Origin: Coemansia sp. RSA 922
Lineage: Eukaryota > Kickxellomycota > Kickxellomycetes > Kickxellales > Kickxellaceae
Reading direction: 5' to 3'
DNA: 45,400 bases
NCBI GenBank assembly: GCA_027577415.1
Contig: JANBQS010000050.1
Location: 1-45,400, forward strand
A model generated the notes under the pieces. It was not told where the DNA came from and made no database searches. It saw nothing but the letters and a program-made list of their open reading frames with translations. Shown one piece after another: positions 1 through 8,388 of the stretch. The position numbers and the translations under genes are program-made. How positions within the stretch are numbered: position 1 is the stretch's first letter; the number at the start of each line of letters is the position of its first letter.

Positions 1-353
1 AAAAAACCTTGAATTGTATCGTGAATATGACATCAACTTAAGCCACACCGAGTCAGATGTGGTCATTTCCTTTTTTTTTGTTGCCCAAGAATAGACAAGG
101 TGAAAAGGTTTTTCTTTGCGCGCCGTTGGGGGCGGGGTGACCAGCGCGGGGATTGACCAAGCAGTGCGGAAAAGGAGGGCGAGATAGGGGTAAGGAGCCC
201 CCTGAGCTGCGCTTCTGTTGAATATCGGCATCTCTTTTCACACGAGTGTTATAAAGCCGAGAACTTTTCCTCTGTAATTTTTTCTTTCATTATGTCGTTT
301 TCTCTTAGAATGATTCTCGCACTCTCCGCCACTTGCATTAGATACTCGCGCTG
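1..353. other. Left-edge intergenic / promoter of DUF202 gene
   Basis: No gene is supported here. A GC-rich patch (about 118-160, with a GGGGCGGGG run) is followed by a T/C-rich stretch (about 265-310) that leads into the ATG at 354, as expected of a fungal promoter and 5' leader. The short open frames on the minus strand are low-complexity and match no family I recognise. Confidence 0.5.
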
Positions 354-818
354 ATGACTCTATCCACAACACCCCCGCTAGCTCTCGAGAGCGGCTCCAG
401 TCCCAGCCCCAGCACTGGCACACGACGACTATTGCACGCCAAGGGCAGTGTCATCGAAAATGAATGCAGCATGGCCCGAGACCAATTTGCTGCCGAACGA
501 AACTTTCTCTCCTGGGTGAAGCTGTCAATGGCCCTAGTTGTTTCAACCACTGTCATTGCCCGGGACTTTGGCATCGTAAAATCGAGCTACACGCGGCTAG
601 CAGATATAACTACGTTGTATTTCTTTGCACTGGCCATGCTTTTGCTTATCGTCTCGACCTTTTACGTCTGGGACACACAGCTCAGCTTGGCTATACACAA
701 GCGGCCGCTGCGCTTCTTCCACCCATTGCTGCTTCAGGTGCTTGGGAGCGTCGGCGCCGGGTCACTTATTTTTGCTCTGGCTGTAATATATTGGCGACAC
801 TTGATGCACGCGGGGTAG
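354..818 (+). CDS. DUF202/YidH-type three-helix membrane protein
   Basis: A 154-aa protein. About 38 Ser/Pro-rich residues precede a core beginning M-A-R-D-Q-F-A-A-E-R-N-F-L-S-W, the A-E-R-x-F-L-x-W signature at the start of DUF202/YidH and VTC1-type domains. Three hydrophobic segments follow (about residues 57-75, 85-107 and 122-147). The family consists of small integral membrane proteins. In fungi the same fold occurs in the VTC polyphosphate polymerase subunit VTC1 and in stand-alone DUF202 proteins; the extended N-terminus and lack of an SPX domain favour the latter. The ATG at 354 is the first in frame. No intron is needed. Exact role and membrane are unknown. Confidence 0.75.
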   Translation: MTLSTTPPLALESGSSPSPSTGTRRLLHAKGSVIENECSMARDQFAAERNFLSWVKLSMALVVSTTVIARDFGIVKSSYTRLADITTLYFFALAMLLLIVSTFYVWDTQLSLAIHKRPLRFFHPLLLQVLGSVGAGSLIFALAVIYWRHLMHAG

Positions 819-1152
819 ACGTGGATCAGTTTGTGCGACAGTCAGAAGCTGGCCCGGCCCCATGCATCATGCAGAACCCTTCGATGCGGGAACACGGACA
901 TGGAAGTGGCAGGAGGGAAATCTGTATATCCGCCCTGGCCTCTGTTTAATAATTTACAAAAACTACAAATTAGATTAATTGTAAGACTGTAATAAGTTTT
1001 ATTTGGTAGGCTATTAAAAGAGCTTGACAAGTAGAACTTATAAATAGATAAAGAAAAATGCTAGCACAATCAAGTGTCACTCTTGATATCTAGCCTAATG
1101 ATGACCAAGCGACTACAAACTATCCAAAGACTAAGAATATAATGAGCTGCTT
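819..1152. other. Convergent 3' intergenic region
   Basis: An AT-rich spacer between the 3' ends of the DUF202 gene (plus) and the F-box-like gene (minus). I see no gene. Runs such as TTATTTGG and AATAAGTT could carry 3'-end processing signals. An open frame on the plus strand at 464-949 overlaps the DUF202 gene in another frame and is a shadow. Confidence 0.4.
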
Positions 1153-2808
1153 TCAATCATACGCAGAGCGGAGAATTCGATTGAGTTGCGAGACGTACTT
1201 GTTATAGGGGGTTCTCTTCAGTGCCTCTGCAGCTTCCGTGTGAAATTTAGAAGCGGCACGCCGAGCCACATCTATCCGACGAAACCTCGGACAACAAAGG
1301 GCAAGTAGTAAAACATATTCAGTGATATCGGCATTGTTTAAGCCGAGAAAACTTGGAATTGCCCAAACTTGCAAGCATTTTCCAGTTTCCTTGTATGTGG
1401 AAGCTATGTAGTCAGGCAGGTCGTCAGCGGCAATGTGCTCGAGCTCGGAACCTAGACCTTCAATGCCACATGTAAACTTGACCAGGGCTGGAAATACCTT
1501 TAATAGACATAGTATATCATAGAAACGGAGCTGCTCTGAGCCCACCCTCAGCACTTGGACATTCATAAAACTACAATCGGCTACGGCTGCTGCTATTATA
1601 GGCTTGAGCAGTAGTGGGTATGAGATTACCAGCTTGCGAGCAGGGTTTATCAGATCTCTCAAATAGTTGCTCAAAATAGTTTCTGAGAGGAGATAGACAC
1701 CGTGAGTGCGACTATCTTCGGACAGCGTAAGCGTACGCAACTTTCTACGTTTGTTTGCAAATACTCTACTGTCGTGTAGCAAGTGCACAGAATCTGTATC
1801 GATTGTAAAGTCCAGATCTTTTAGGGTGGTACTATTGCCACGGAACAACACATCGTCAGCAAAGGGATATGGCATGTTTATTCTTAGGCTTTCCAATTCA
1901 GGAAACGGCACTGTGCTTGGAGCCATGATTCTTTCCTTAGAATAGGCAAGTGGAGCATAAAACATGACCAATTGTTTCATATTCGGATAGACTATAGAAT
2001 TCCCATGTATATCGTAAACCAGTTCTCTAGCATTACACATTCCAAAATTCAAGAACTGGAGTGATGAGAAACACCTATGAACAAGCTCGGTGTTTAAATC
2101 AAACAATGTCGTACAGCGCACATCTAGTGAAGAAAGCTGAGGGATGTGGTCAACAGTTGACGCGTGCTTGATTTTCAAGTCTCTCAGTTTGAGTCCCGGG
2201 CTTTTTATGTTTGCACATAGTAAATTCATAAACATCCCCATTGCTTCTTCGTCAAACTCGCCTACGAGGTTGTTAAAGCCAGTGAATATCACCTCCGCCG
2301 TTGCTACCCCCTGAGTAACCGATCTAATCAGCCGAGCAAACTCAAGAACATTGCCAATGGCCTCATCCTTCGAACATGACGGTGTGATGGTCCAATCAGT
2401 AACAAAGATAGTAAGCTTGTGAGCCGAAGGAAATCCTACCATATCTCTCATGAATTCAGAAAAAAGTCTGTGGGCAACACCATTTACAATGCTATCCATT
2501 GGCACAGAAAGGTTAAACTTCCTGACCAGGTTTGCAACACCATGGGGCAGATAGAGCAGGCTTCGCCAAGGTGAGCCTAATATAAATATTTTGCTTGGGC
2601 CTTGCCTAATGTCGAGGCTAAGGTCTTTCCAAGCGTATTCCAAAGCCGACTGTCGCCATAAAGAGCACACATACAACATCTCCTTCATCTGACTTTTTGT
2701 ATCGCCAGACATGTCATATGGCGACATTAATCCCCTTACAACATAGTGTCTAACAAGATGCAAGACAGTGGATGGTAAAGCTTGAGCCAACGATACCTGG
2801 TTAGACAT
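1153..2808 (-). CDS. F-box / leucine-rich-repeat-like protein
   Basis: A 551-aa protein, with the start placed at the ATG at 2808 (the longer open frame begins at a TTG). The N-terminus has an F-box-like pattern: L-P-x-x-V-L-x-x-V at residues about 11-19, then V-C-x-L-W-R near residue 45. A long tail of irregular leucine-rich repeats follows (phrases such as L-R-D-L-K-I, L-S-S-L-D-V-R, L-E-S-L-R-I-N), as in substrate adaptors of SCF ubiquitin ligases. A second gene of the same general architecture lies at 22943-24649. Such diverged F-box-like genes are strongly expanded in some Kickxellomycotina. The F-box itself is weak, so Skp1 binding is inferred. Its substrate is unknown. Confidence 0.65.
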   Translation of the reverse strand: MSNQVSLAQALPSTVLHLVRHYVVRGLMSPYDMSGDTKSQMKEMLYVCSLWRQSALEYAWKDLSLDIRQGPSKIFILGSPWRSLLYLPHGVANLVRKFNLSVPMDSIVNGVAHRLFSEFMRDMVGFPSAHKLTIFVTDWTITPSCSKDEAIGNVLEFARLIRSVTQGVATAEVIFTGFNNLVGEFDEEAMGMFMNLLCANIKSPGLKLRDLKIKHASTVDHIPQLSSLDVRCTTLFDLNTELVHRCFSSLQFLNFGMCNARELVYDIHGNSIVYPNMKQLVMFYAPLAYSKERIMAPSTVPFPELESLRINMPYPFADDVLFRGNSTTLKDLDFTIDTDSVHLLHDSRVFANKRRKLRTLTLSEDSRTHGVYLLSETILSNYLRDLINPARKLVISYPLLLKPIIAAAVADCSFMNVQVLRVGSEQLRFYDILCLLKVFPALVKFTCGIEGLGSELEHIAADDLPDYIASTYKETGKCLQVWAIPSFLGLNNADITEYVLLLALCCPRFRRIDVARRAASKFHTEAAEALKRTPYNKYVSQLNRILRSAYD

Positions 2809-3159
2809 ATTGGCAAACGGCAATTTGCTTGACAAAAGAGTAAAATGTAATAGCTTGAGTAAATATTAAATGGGGGCAAGAGAAAGAGAAAGAGAAAGAG
2901 AAAGAGAGGATAGAGAGAGCGAAAGCCTTGCTTTTAAATGCTCTCCAAGCCTTTGACCATGCATTTTCTTTCTTGCATTGGAGAAAGAAGTCCTGCGTTT
3001 TTAAAAGCCCTTTGTGCTTGTCTAGACAAAAGGGTAAATAAAGTGTTTGTGTACACCATAAAGTTTTGGGTTCTTGATCAGCTAATGCCAATTTACACAT
3101 GCTAAATATATGTAATGTGTAATCCATCAATCATGTTATTTAAAGGGAATGGTTCGAGT
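2809..3159. promoter_or_regulatory. Promoter of F-box-like gene, with AGAAAG microsatellite
   Basis: 351 bp between the 3' end of the PEBP gene and the ATG of the F-box-like gene; both are on the minus strand, so this is the F-box promoter. It contains an (AGAAAG)n tract, TTTAAA elements, and on the minus strand the 10-mer TCAAAGGCTT (2947-2956), also found in promoters at 24862, 32782 and 33972. No convincing coding sequence; open frames here are low-complexity. Confidence 0.5.
2880..2909. repeat. (AGAAAG)n microsatellite
   Basis: About five copies of a purine hexamer directly upstream of the F-box-like gene, followed by an imperfect GAGA tract. Confidence 0.85.
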
Positions 3160-4530
3160 TTACTCGCTGACGTGGTTGCGCTTAACCATAAAGTAGCTGG
3201 CAGCCACTGGCTTCATCCTGCGCTTACCTCCCCAGTCGGCAATGTCAAAGCGTACACGCGACTCTGGCACATCAGCTGCAGTTAAGTTAAGGCGATCCCG
3301 CTGCTTGAGTACAACCAAAGCATAGCGGTGAGCGCCAGTGCCAAATTCAGGTTGTGGTCCCTGGTAGGTCGTGATAACAGTGCTGGTGCTGTTTTCAGAC
3401 ATATCCAAATTGGATATCAAAAAGTGGCGATACGACCGGTAGCCATGACGACTGTTCGAGGGAGAATCGGGGTCAATCATAGCGAGGGTAAAGATCTGAC
3501 CGGGCTGAGTGTCAAACTCGACAGTTGGCTCAGTCTTTGTATCATTGATTGTCAGCAGCTGGCCCATCTCGACTGGCTTGTTGTTGAACTTTACCAACAG
3601 GCTAAACTCTGGCTCGAACTTTGGCGATAGGACGTCCGGAATAATCATCGACTCGGCCAACTCGATTCCAATCGCCTTGAGCATGATTCTGCGCTTGGCG
3701 TCTTGCAAATGGTGCTGCACCAGCGGCTTGACAGGCGCGGGGGCCGGTGCAGGCTCAGGCTCGGGCTCAGAATCGATTATTTCTTCGCTAACTATATCCC
3801 CGGGAGACTGATCTCTACGTGGCTCTTGGTGGACCCGTGTGTTTGGATAATCATGGATGACAAAGTCGGGCATAATTAAAGTGTCTGGCTCCTGAGTAAC
3901 AGCGGCGGCAGCAACAGCAGGAGGAGGAGCTTCGGCAGCGGCAGCAGGAGGAGGAGCTTCAGCAACAGCCAGAGATCCCCTTGTGTCTTTAGATTCGTGG
4001 AGAGGATTCTCAACCCTGACATATCTGCCATGGTTGAGCTCGCCACGGTCGTTGACTTCAAAGTGGACGGGAGTTTGCTCATCGCTCGAGCCCTGACGGT
4101 TTGGCGGCCTGTATTGTCCGAGGTTGATATTGTCTGGCACGATCTGGGGCTCTGGGATATCAGCGGCGGCAGCGACGGTGGTAGCGGCAGCTACTGGATA
4201 CTCGTTTCCCTCCCTGGGTTCTTGCGAAGGACGGTCGCTTCGGCCATATCCACCACGATTGGGCTCATCGCGCTCGGCGTTATTATAGTCATAGTACACA
4301 AACTTGGTCTTGGGACTGTCGTTCTCTCGAACAGTCTCAGTACTGTAGGCAACGACGCGAGGCGACTCATACGCTGCCCTGACCTGCGAATGGACCTGCA
4401 AGTCAAACTGTAGAGCAGAGACAGCAGCGGCAGCGTCTGGATTTATGCGTGGATCGTCTACGACAACCCTGTCCTGGCCGTAAGCAGGCACACAAAGCAA
4501 GATGGCGGCGACAAGTAGCACCCGGATCAT
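3160..4530 (-). CDS. Secreted PEBP (phosphatidylethanolamine-binding) domain protein
   Basis: A 456-aa protein starting at the ATG at 4530; the open frame extends to an upstream TTG, but this ATG gives a clean signal peptide (M-I-R-V-L-L-V-A-A-I-L-L-C-V-P-A-Y-G). A disordered Pro/Ala/Glu-rich stretch of about 250 residues follows, including a duplicated A-E-A-P-P-P-A segment and a P-E-P-E-P-A-P-A-P run. The C-terminal 170 residues form a PEBP domain, with the D-P-D-S-P ligand-site motif and the G-x-H-R motif (G-A-H-R-Y-A-L-V-V-L). PEBP proteins bind phospholipid head groups or inhibit proteases and kinases (yeast Tfs1 is a carboxypeptidase Y inhibitor). The signal peptide implies secretion or vacuolar/wall delivery, unlike cytosolic Tfs1. 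Role beyond the fold is inferred. Confidence 0.85.
   Translation of the reverse strand: MIRVLLVAAILLCVPAYGQDRVVVDDPRINPDAAAAVSALQFDLQVHSQVRAAYESPRVVAYSTETVRENDSPKTKFVYYDYNNAERDEPNRGGYGRSDRPSQEPREGNEYPVAAATTVAAAADIPEPQIVPDNINLGQYRPPNRQGSSDEQTPVHFEVNDRGELNHGRYVRVENPLHESKDTRGSLAVAEAPPPAAAAEAPPPAVAAAAVTQEPDTLIMPDFVIHDYPNTRVHQEPRRDQSPGDIVSEEIIDSEPEPEPAPAPAPVKPLVQHHLQDAKRRIMLKAIGIELAESMIIPDVLSPKFEPEFSLLVKFNNKPVEMGQLLTINDTKTEPTVEFDTQPGQIFTLAMIDPDSPSNSRHGYRSYRHFLISNLDMSENSTSTVITTYQGPQPEFGTGAHRYALVVLKQRDRLNLTAADVPESRVRFDIADWGGKRRMKPVAASYFMVKRNHVSE
3915..3960. repeat. Short in-frame tandem repeat in PEBP linker
   Basis: A 19-bp sequence occurs at 3915-3933 and 3942-3960 (period 27 bp), encoding repeated A-E-A-P-P-P-A units in the disordered linker. 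Confidence 0.8.
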
Positions 4531-4766
4531 TGCAGTGAAATAGGCCGACAAGTGTGTATGGCGATAGATAGAAAAAAGAGGACAATAATTAGGAAGAAAA
4601 GTATAGCTGTAAAAGTAAGAGGGTTGTTGCTAATGGCCTGTGCATACTGGCACAAGTCAAGCTTTAGAGATAAAGAAAAATGTATATTGAAAATGGCAGT
4701 AACTTTAAGACCTAGAGATTTAGGAACCGCGGAAATAAAATAAAATGTTGGTTAGTTCGGGGCTGT

Positions 4767-6320
4767 CTAAGACAGAGTAGTAGATTCTGTCTCTGCAGTA
4801 GACGAGGCCGACTCTGTATCAGTTGGTGACGATGACAGTGACGACGACGATTCTTTTTGCTTTTCCTCGTCGTCTGCAGCAGAGTGCGGACCATCGAGAG
4901 AAACAAGGTAGCTGGACGACAAAAAGTAGTGGCGTACCACTGCCACATCACTTTCAGTGCCGTCATAAGCAAACGCGCGACCCTGAGTAATGAAAAAGGT
5001 CTCGCCAAGCCGATCACGGAGCTGGAACTTTTTGTAGACACCAGCGCGAACCAACGCAGTGTCACCGCCCTCCATCCGCTTGACGCCAGAGTACAGGCGC
5101 GGGAACACAGAGAACGAGGGAAAGTCGATTCCGTTCTTGAAGAGATTCTGCGTGTCGTCGCCGACTAGTCCCTTGCTCTTACTGGCGGCAGACACGGCCA
5201 CGCGCTTGCTGGGAGAAGCTGACTGCTTTTTGTCGCCTGGCTTCAAAGCCTTCAGTCCCGACTTCAAAAAGTCTGAGAATGCGCTTTGCATTGTGGTGCG
5301 TAGCGAGTTGATGTTCAACTGCGAGGACGACTCGCCCTCCAACTGCCTTTTGGCTAGCTTGCTCGAGGCGGGCGACGGCTTTGTCGTCGAGCTAGGCGGC
5401 TTGCTCTCATTGTCACTATCATTATCGCTGTCGCTGTCGCTATCGCTCTCGGTCTGGCCGCTTTTGCTGGGCTTGGCTTCGTTGCGCCTCCTGGCCTTGT
5501 CGGCGGTGTTCTTGATCTTGTCCTCCTTTTCGTCGTCATCGTCCTTGTCACTCATGTCGTCGTCCTGATCCTTGTCGCTGTCGTCATCCCTGCTTTTGGC
5601 GTCGTCGCTCTTGATATCCTCGCTGTCGCTGTTGTCGATCTTAGTCTCCTCAGTCTTGATATCGTCGCTGTTGGCTTCATCGCTGTTGGCTCCCTCGCTC
5701 TTGGTCTCCTCGCTCTTTGTCTCGGCCTTTTTTGACTCTGACTCGCTGCTCTCGCTAACATTTGCCCGTGCTGATTTAGCGCTATCGCCCGCAGCTCGTT
5801 TGTTAGGGTGTTGAAGAACCAACGAACCCATGTACATCCAATGATTTCCAATACTGTACAACCCTTCGTAGATGGTGCGGTTCTGGAGCATATCGTGGTG
5901 TGCCTCGACCTTAAAATAGTAGGGTGAAGAGCTGTCGAGGTCAACTTTAGACTCGAGCACCACTTGGCTTGGACCCTCGCCGGTCGGATGGTAGCTGACT
6001 TCGGACAGGTCCGAGAGCTTGCCAAGCACTACTTCGTGAAACTTAGTTGGCGGTGATAACTGCATGACGATAAACGATGAGCTGTCGGCACGGTGCTGGA
6101 GACTCAGCGTGCCGTAGTTCCAGCCTAGAGATACCCACTCGGTGGCGGGCGGCGCAGTGTTGTTGGCAAAGCGTAGCATGCTCATGGCCGTGGTTATTTC
6201 TTTGGCACCCGGTCCAATATCCCACTCAAGGTCAACCTCCATGCCTGCAACCTGGCTGTTGCCCCAAAGGCCGCCTGCCATTGCGGCGACTAGCAGCGAC
6301 AAGGTGCACTTGATCTGCAT
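4767..6320 (-). CDS. Secreted acidic protein, possibly DUF3472-like
   Basis: A 517-aa protein starting at the ATG at 6320, which gives a signal peptide (M-Q-I-K-C-T-L-S-L-L-V-A-A-M-A-G-G). Residues about 25-175 look like a beta-rich ectodomain: W-V-S-L-G-W-N-Y-G-T-L-S-L, H-P-T-G-E-G-P-S, then Y-F-K-V-E-A-H and W-M-Y-M-G-S-L-V-L. The order of an H-P-T-G-E-G loop, a Y-x-F/Y-K-V strand and a W-x-Y-x-G strand recalls DUF3472, but I could not test this. Residues about 180-320 are a highly charged Ser/Asp/Glu/Lys repeat region. A second folded part (F-P-R-L-Y-S-G-V-K-R-M...) follows, then a Ser-rich tail. Family assignment is tentative; secretion and the acidic linker are directly visible. Confidence 0.6.
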   Translation of the reverse strand: MQIKCTLSLLVAAMAGGLWGNSQVAGMEVDLEWDIGPGAKEITTAMSMLRFANNTAPPATEWVSLGWNYGTLSLQHRADSSSFIVMQLSPPTKFHEVVLGKLSDLSEVSYHPTGEGPSQVVLESKVDLDSSSPYYFKVEAHHDMLQNRTIYEGLYSIGNHWMYMGSLVLQHPNKRAAGDSAKSARANVSESSESESKKAETKSEETKSEGANSDEANSDDIKTEETKIDNSDSEDIKSDDAKSRDDDSDKDQDDDMSDKDDDDEKEDKIKNTADKARRRNEAKPSKSGQTESDSDSDSDNDSDNESKPPSSTTKPSPASSKLAKRQLEGESSSQLNINSLRTTMQSAFSDFLKSGLKALKPGDKKQSASPSKRVAVSAASKSKGLVGDDTQNLFKNGIDFPSFSVFPRLYSGVKRMEGGDTALVRAGVYKKFQLRDRLGETFFITQGRAFAYDGTESDVAVVRHYFLSSSYLVSLDGPHSAADDEEKQKESSSSLSSSPTDTESASSTAETESTTLS

Positions 6321-6618
6321 GTGTCGTTGGCACAAACTCAATCGAATAAAAAAAAATAACAAAATGTAAAGACAAAGTTAAGGTACCCGATAGTATCGGT
6401 TAATAATTAGGTATTGATACACAAGTGTGTAGAGTAGACAGCCGAAACCGCGTGAGCCATTCGCTACATCGAACAAAAGTCATATTCTACAGCCATACAC
6501 AAATAGAAAAAAGGTTCCTAGATACAGTAGTAACAGAGTAGTCACGCTAGAACATGGACTAGTTTGTCTGGAGAGGGTGGATCCCCCCTCCTCATTGCTA
6601 CAGGCGAAACCAGCAGTA
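6321..6618. other. Intergenic region upstream of the acidic secreted protein
   Basis: The promoter side of the minus-strand gene ending at 4767, and the 3' side of the Myb-repeat gene. AT-rich near 6340-6370. No gene seen. Confidence 0.4.
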
Positions 6619-8166
6619 TCACTCCGCCTTCGAGTTTGTCGCAACGGCCTGCTGGCGTTTCTCCATATGGTGGTGTTTAGCGCAGCACTGCGTGCGGTTT
6701 TTAGAGCCGACAAGCTGAGCCACCACTCGCCAATTGATGTGACCGCGCATGTCTCGCTGCTTACTCACAGCATCCTTCAAGCACGCAAGCTCGGCCGCCG
6801 ACCAGTAGGCAAACGATTTGCCCGCCGCCGTAGCAACAGATCTAGCAGTGAGCGACTCATACCTGGATTCGCACACATTAGGCGGCAGACCGATCTCCGC
6901 ACTGACCTTGCACCAGTCGACCACACCACTGCTGGTGGCCATGTCGACGGCAGAGATGAGCTTGCGCACTTTGATATTCACTCCCTGAAGAGCTTTCCCA
7001 AAGCTGATGCGTGACCGTGTACGATGGAGTTGGATCTGTATCTGCTCGACCGTTTTGCCTGGTAGTGCTTGTAGTAGTCGAGGCATTGGGCGCTCGTAAC
7101 GGGCCAGTGAAGCGAGTATGGATTCGACCTGTGCGAGCTCGGCTGTTGTCCAATTCGCTGGGTGCTCGCTTTCTTGCTGGGCTGCTTGCACTCGCCTCCA
7201 TGCACAGTTACATGCGCTAGGTGACCGCTTGCCGCCGAGAGACTCTGCGATCTGTCTCCAGTTAATTAGCCGCTTTTGTGCTAGTACTTTGGATACAGCA
7301 GCCGTTAGTCGTGCTATCTCGTCTGCTCGCCATCTGGACTGTCGCCTAGAAGCATCGCGGGTGGATTCAATTGGATCAACAAGCAAACTTTGCTGAGCTG
7401 CCTCGACGCAGTCAACAGAGTCGGCGTGCATATACAGCGCAGCCAAGTTCCAGTCAATCGGAGCATTGTCCGGGTAGTGAGTAAGGATAAACGTCCGTAG
7501 GCGCTGTATCCGGGCCACAGGCCAGCCATCTGGGAATTTAGGCCGCGCAATTTCCCGTAGGGATATCAGAGCTGGTATATGACGGATGGCAGCCGCCAAT
7601 GCCAATGTTTCTAGCACCGATCGTTGCATGTACTTGGCAACCGCATCCCAGTCCACACCCGCCAGCTCTCCTGCTGGGTGTTGCTCACTATGGCACGCAG
7701 AAATGGCTGCAGTTAAAGCCTGAGCATCAGCGTCCGATATCACTGGTATTGTCTGTTCCACTTGCAGTCGTCGTTGTTCCTTTTGTTGCTTAGTGCGCAC
7801 ATACCGAACGTTTTTGATAGAGTTGACTGTACGTCCAAACGCGCGCCCAACTCGATCCCAGTCCACGTTTCGCCCATTTGCCAGGTACTTTGTCTTGATG
7901 TGTTCTGACAACTGTGAGCGCTCGGCTTCTGTCCATGGCCGTCGGTAGTTTGCGGGCGTTTCGCGTAGTTGCTGGACTACGGTATCCCAATCTCCAGTAA
8001 CTTTACCTCGATACTCTGTGTTGATTAGCCTTACTAGTCGCTCTTGCTCGCCCTGCGTCCACAAAACGCTGCTGGCCGATGGGCTGGTTTGGCTGCTTCG
8101 GTAGCGGTAACAACAGCGATAGTCCAAACTGCCATTGGTACGGGCGAGCCGTCTTAACAAAATCAT
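6619..8166 (-). CDS. Multi-Myb/SANT-repeat protein
   Basis: A 515-aa protein from the ATG at 8166; the open frame runs further upstream to a TTG, but that part lies in the intergenic region shared with the divergent SGF29-like gene. At least five Myb/SANT-like helical units are seen, each starting with the expected tryptophan: W36, W78, W279, W339 and W455, and several with a second W in the form D-W-x-x-V or N-W-R-x-I/V. This is the pattern of DNA-binding Myb repeats. The first 25 residues are Arg-rich and free of acidic residues except one Asp (M-I-L-L-R-R-L-A-R-T-N-G-S-L-D-Y-R), so mitochondrial targeting is possible. The target is unknown; DNA binding is inferred from the repeats. Confidence 0.75.
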   Translation of the reverse strand: MILLRRLARTNGSLDYRCCYRYRSSQTSPSASSVLWTQGEQERLVRLINTEYRGKVTGDWDTVVQQLRETPANYRRPWTEAERSQLSEHIKTKYLANGRNVDWDRVGRAFGRTVNSIKNVRYVRTKQQKEQRRLQVEQTIPVISDADAQALTAAISACHSEQHPAGELAGVDWDAVAKYMQRSVLETLALAAAIRHIPALISLREIARPKFPDGWPVARIQRLRTFILTHYPDNAPIDWNLAALYMHADSVDCVEAAQQSLLVDPIESTRDASRRQSRWRADEIARLTAAVSKVLAQKRLINWRQIAESLGGKRSPSACNCAWRRVQAAQQESEHPANWTTAELAQVESILASLARYERPMPRLLQALPGKTVEQIQIQLHRTRSRISFGKALQGVNIKVRKLISAVDMATSSGVVDWCKVSAEIGLPPNVCESRYESLTARSVATAAGKSFAYWSAAELACLKDAVSKQRDMRGHINWRVVAQLVGSKNRTQCCAKHHHMEKRQQAVATNSKAE

Positions 8167-8388
8167 TTGACCATATAGAAGAGAAATAAAAGTTTTTTTT
8201 TGATACGCAATGGCACCTAAAAGCGCGTTTGCTACTGCCAGCGAGAGTGAATATGTATGGCTGGAGGTGCTTATGGCGTACTTGCACTTGATCATCATCA
8301 AAACTCGACTTTGTCTTTTTCTTTCCCTCAATTTGTGTTAAATTTGTATTTATTTTGTTCTACTTTTTTTTTTCGATTTTACTCAGAA
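8167..8388. promoter_or_regulatory. Bidirectional promoter: multi-Myb / SGF29-like
   Basis: 222 bp between two divergent ATGs (8166 minus, 8389 plus). It contains T-rich tracts just upstream of the plus-strand ATG. An upstream in-frame ATG exists at 8257 for the plus gene, but the family start is better placed at 8389. Confidence 0.5.

Noticed and set aside
464..949. 161-codon plus-strand frame overlapping the DUF202 gene
   Set aside because: Overlaps a convincing gene in another frame and has no recognised features.
3140..3165. tRNA B-box-like GGTTCGAGT
   Set aside because: It overlaps the PEBP stop region, has no A-box or acceptor stem at the right distance, and no tRNA fold is evident. 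No convincing tRNA, rRNA or CRISPR array was seen anywhere in the window.
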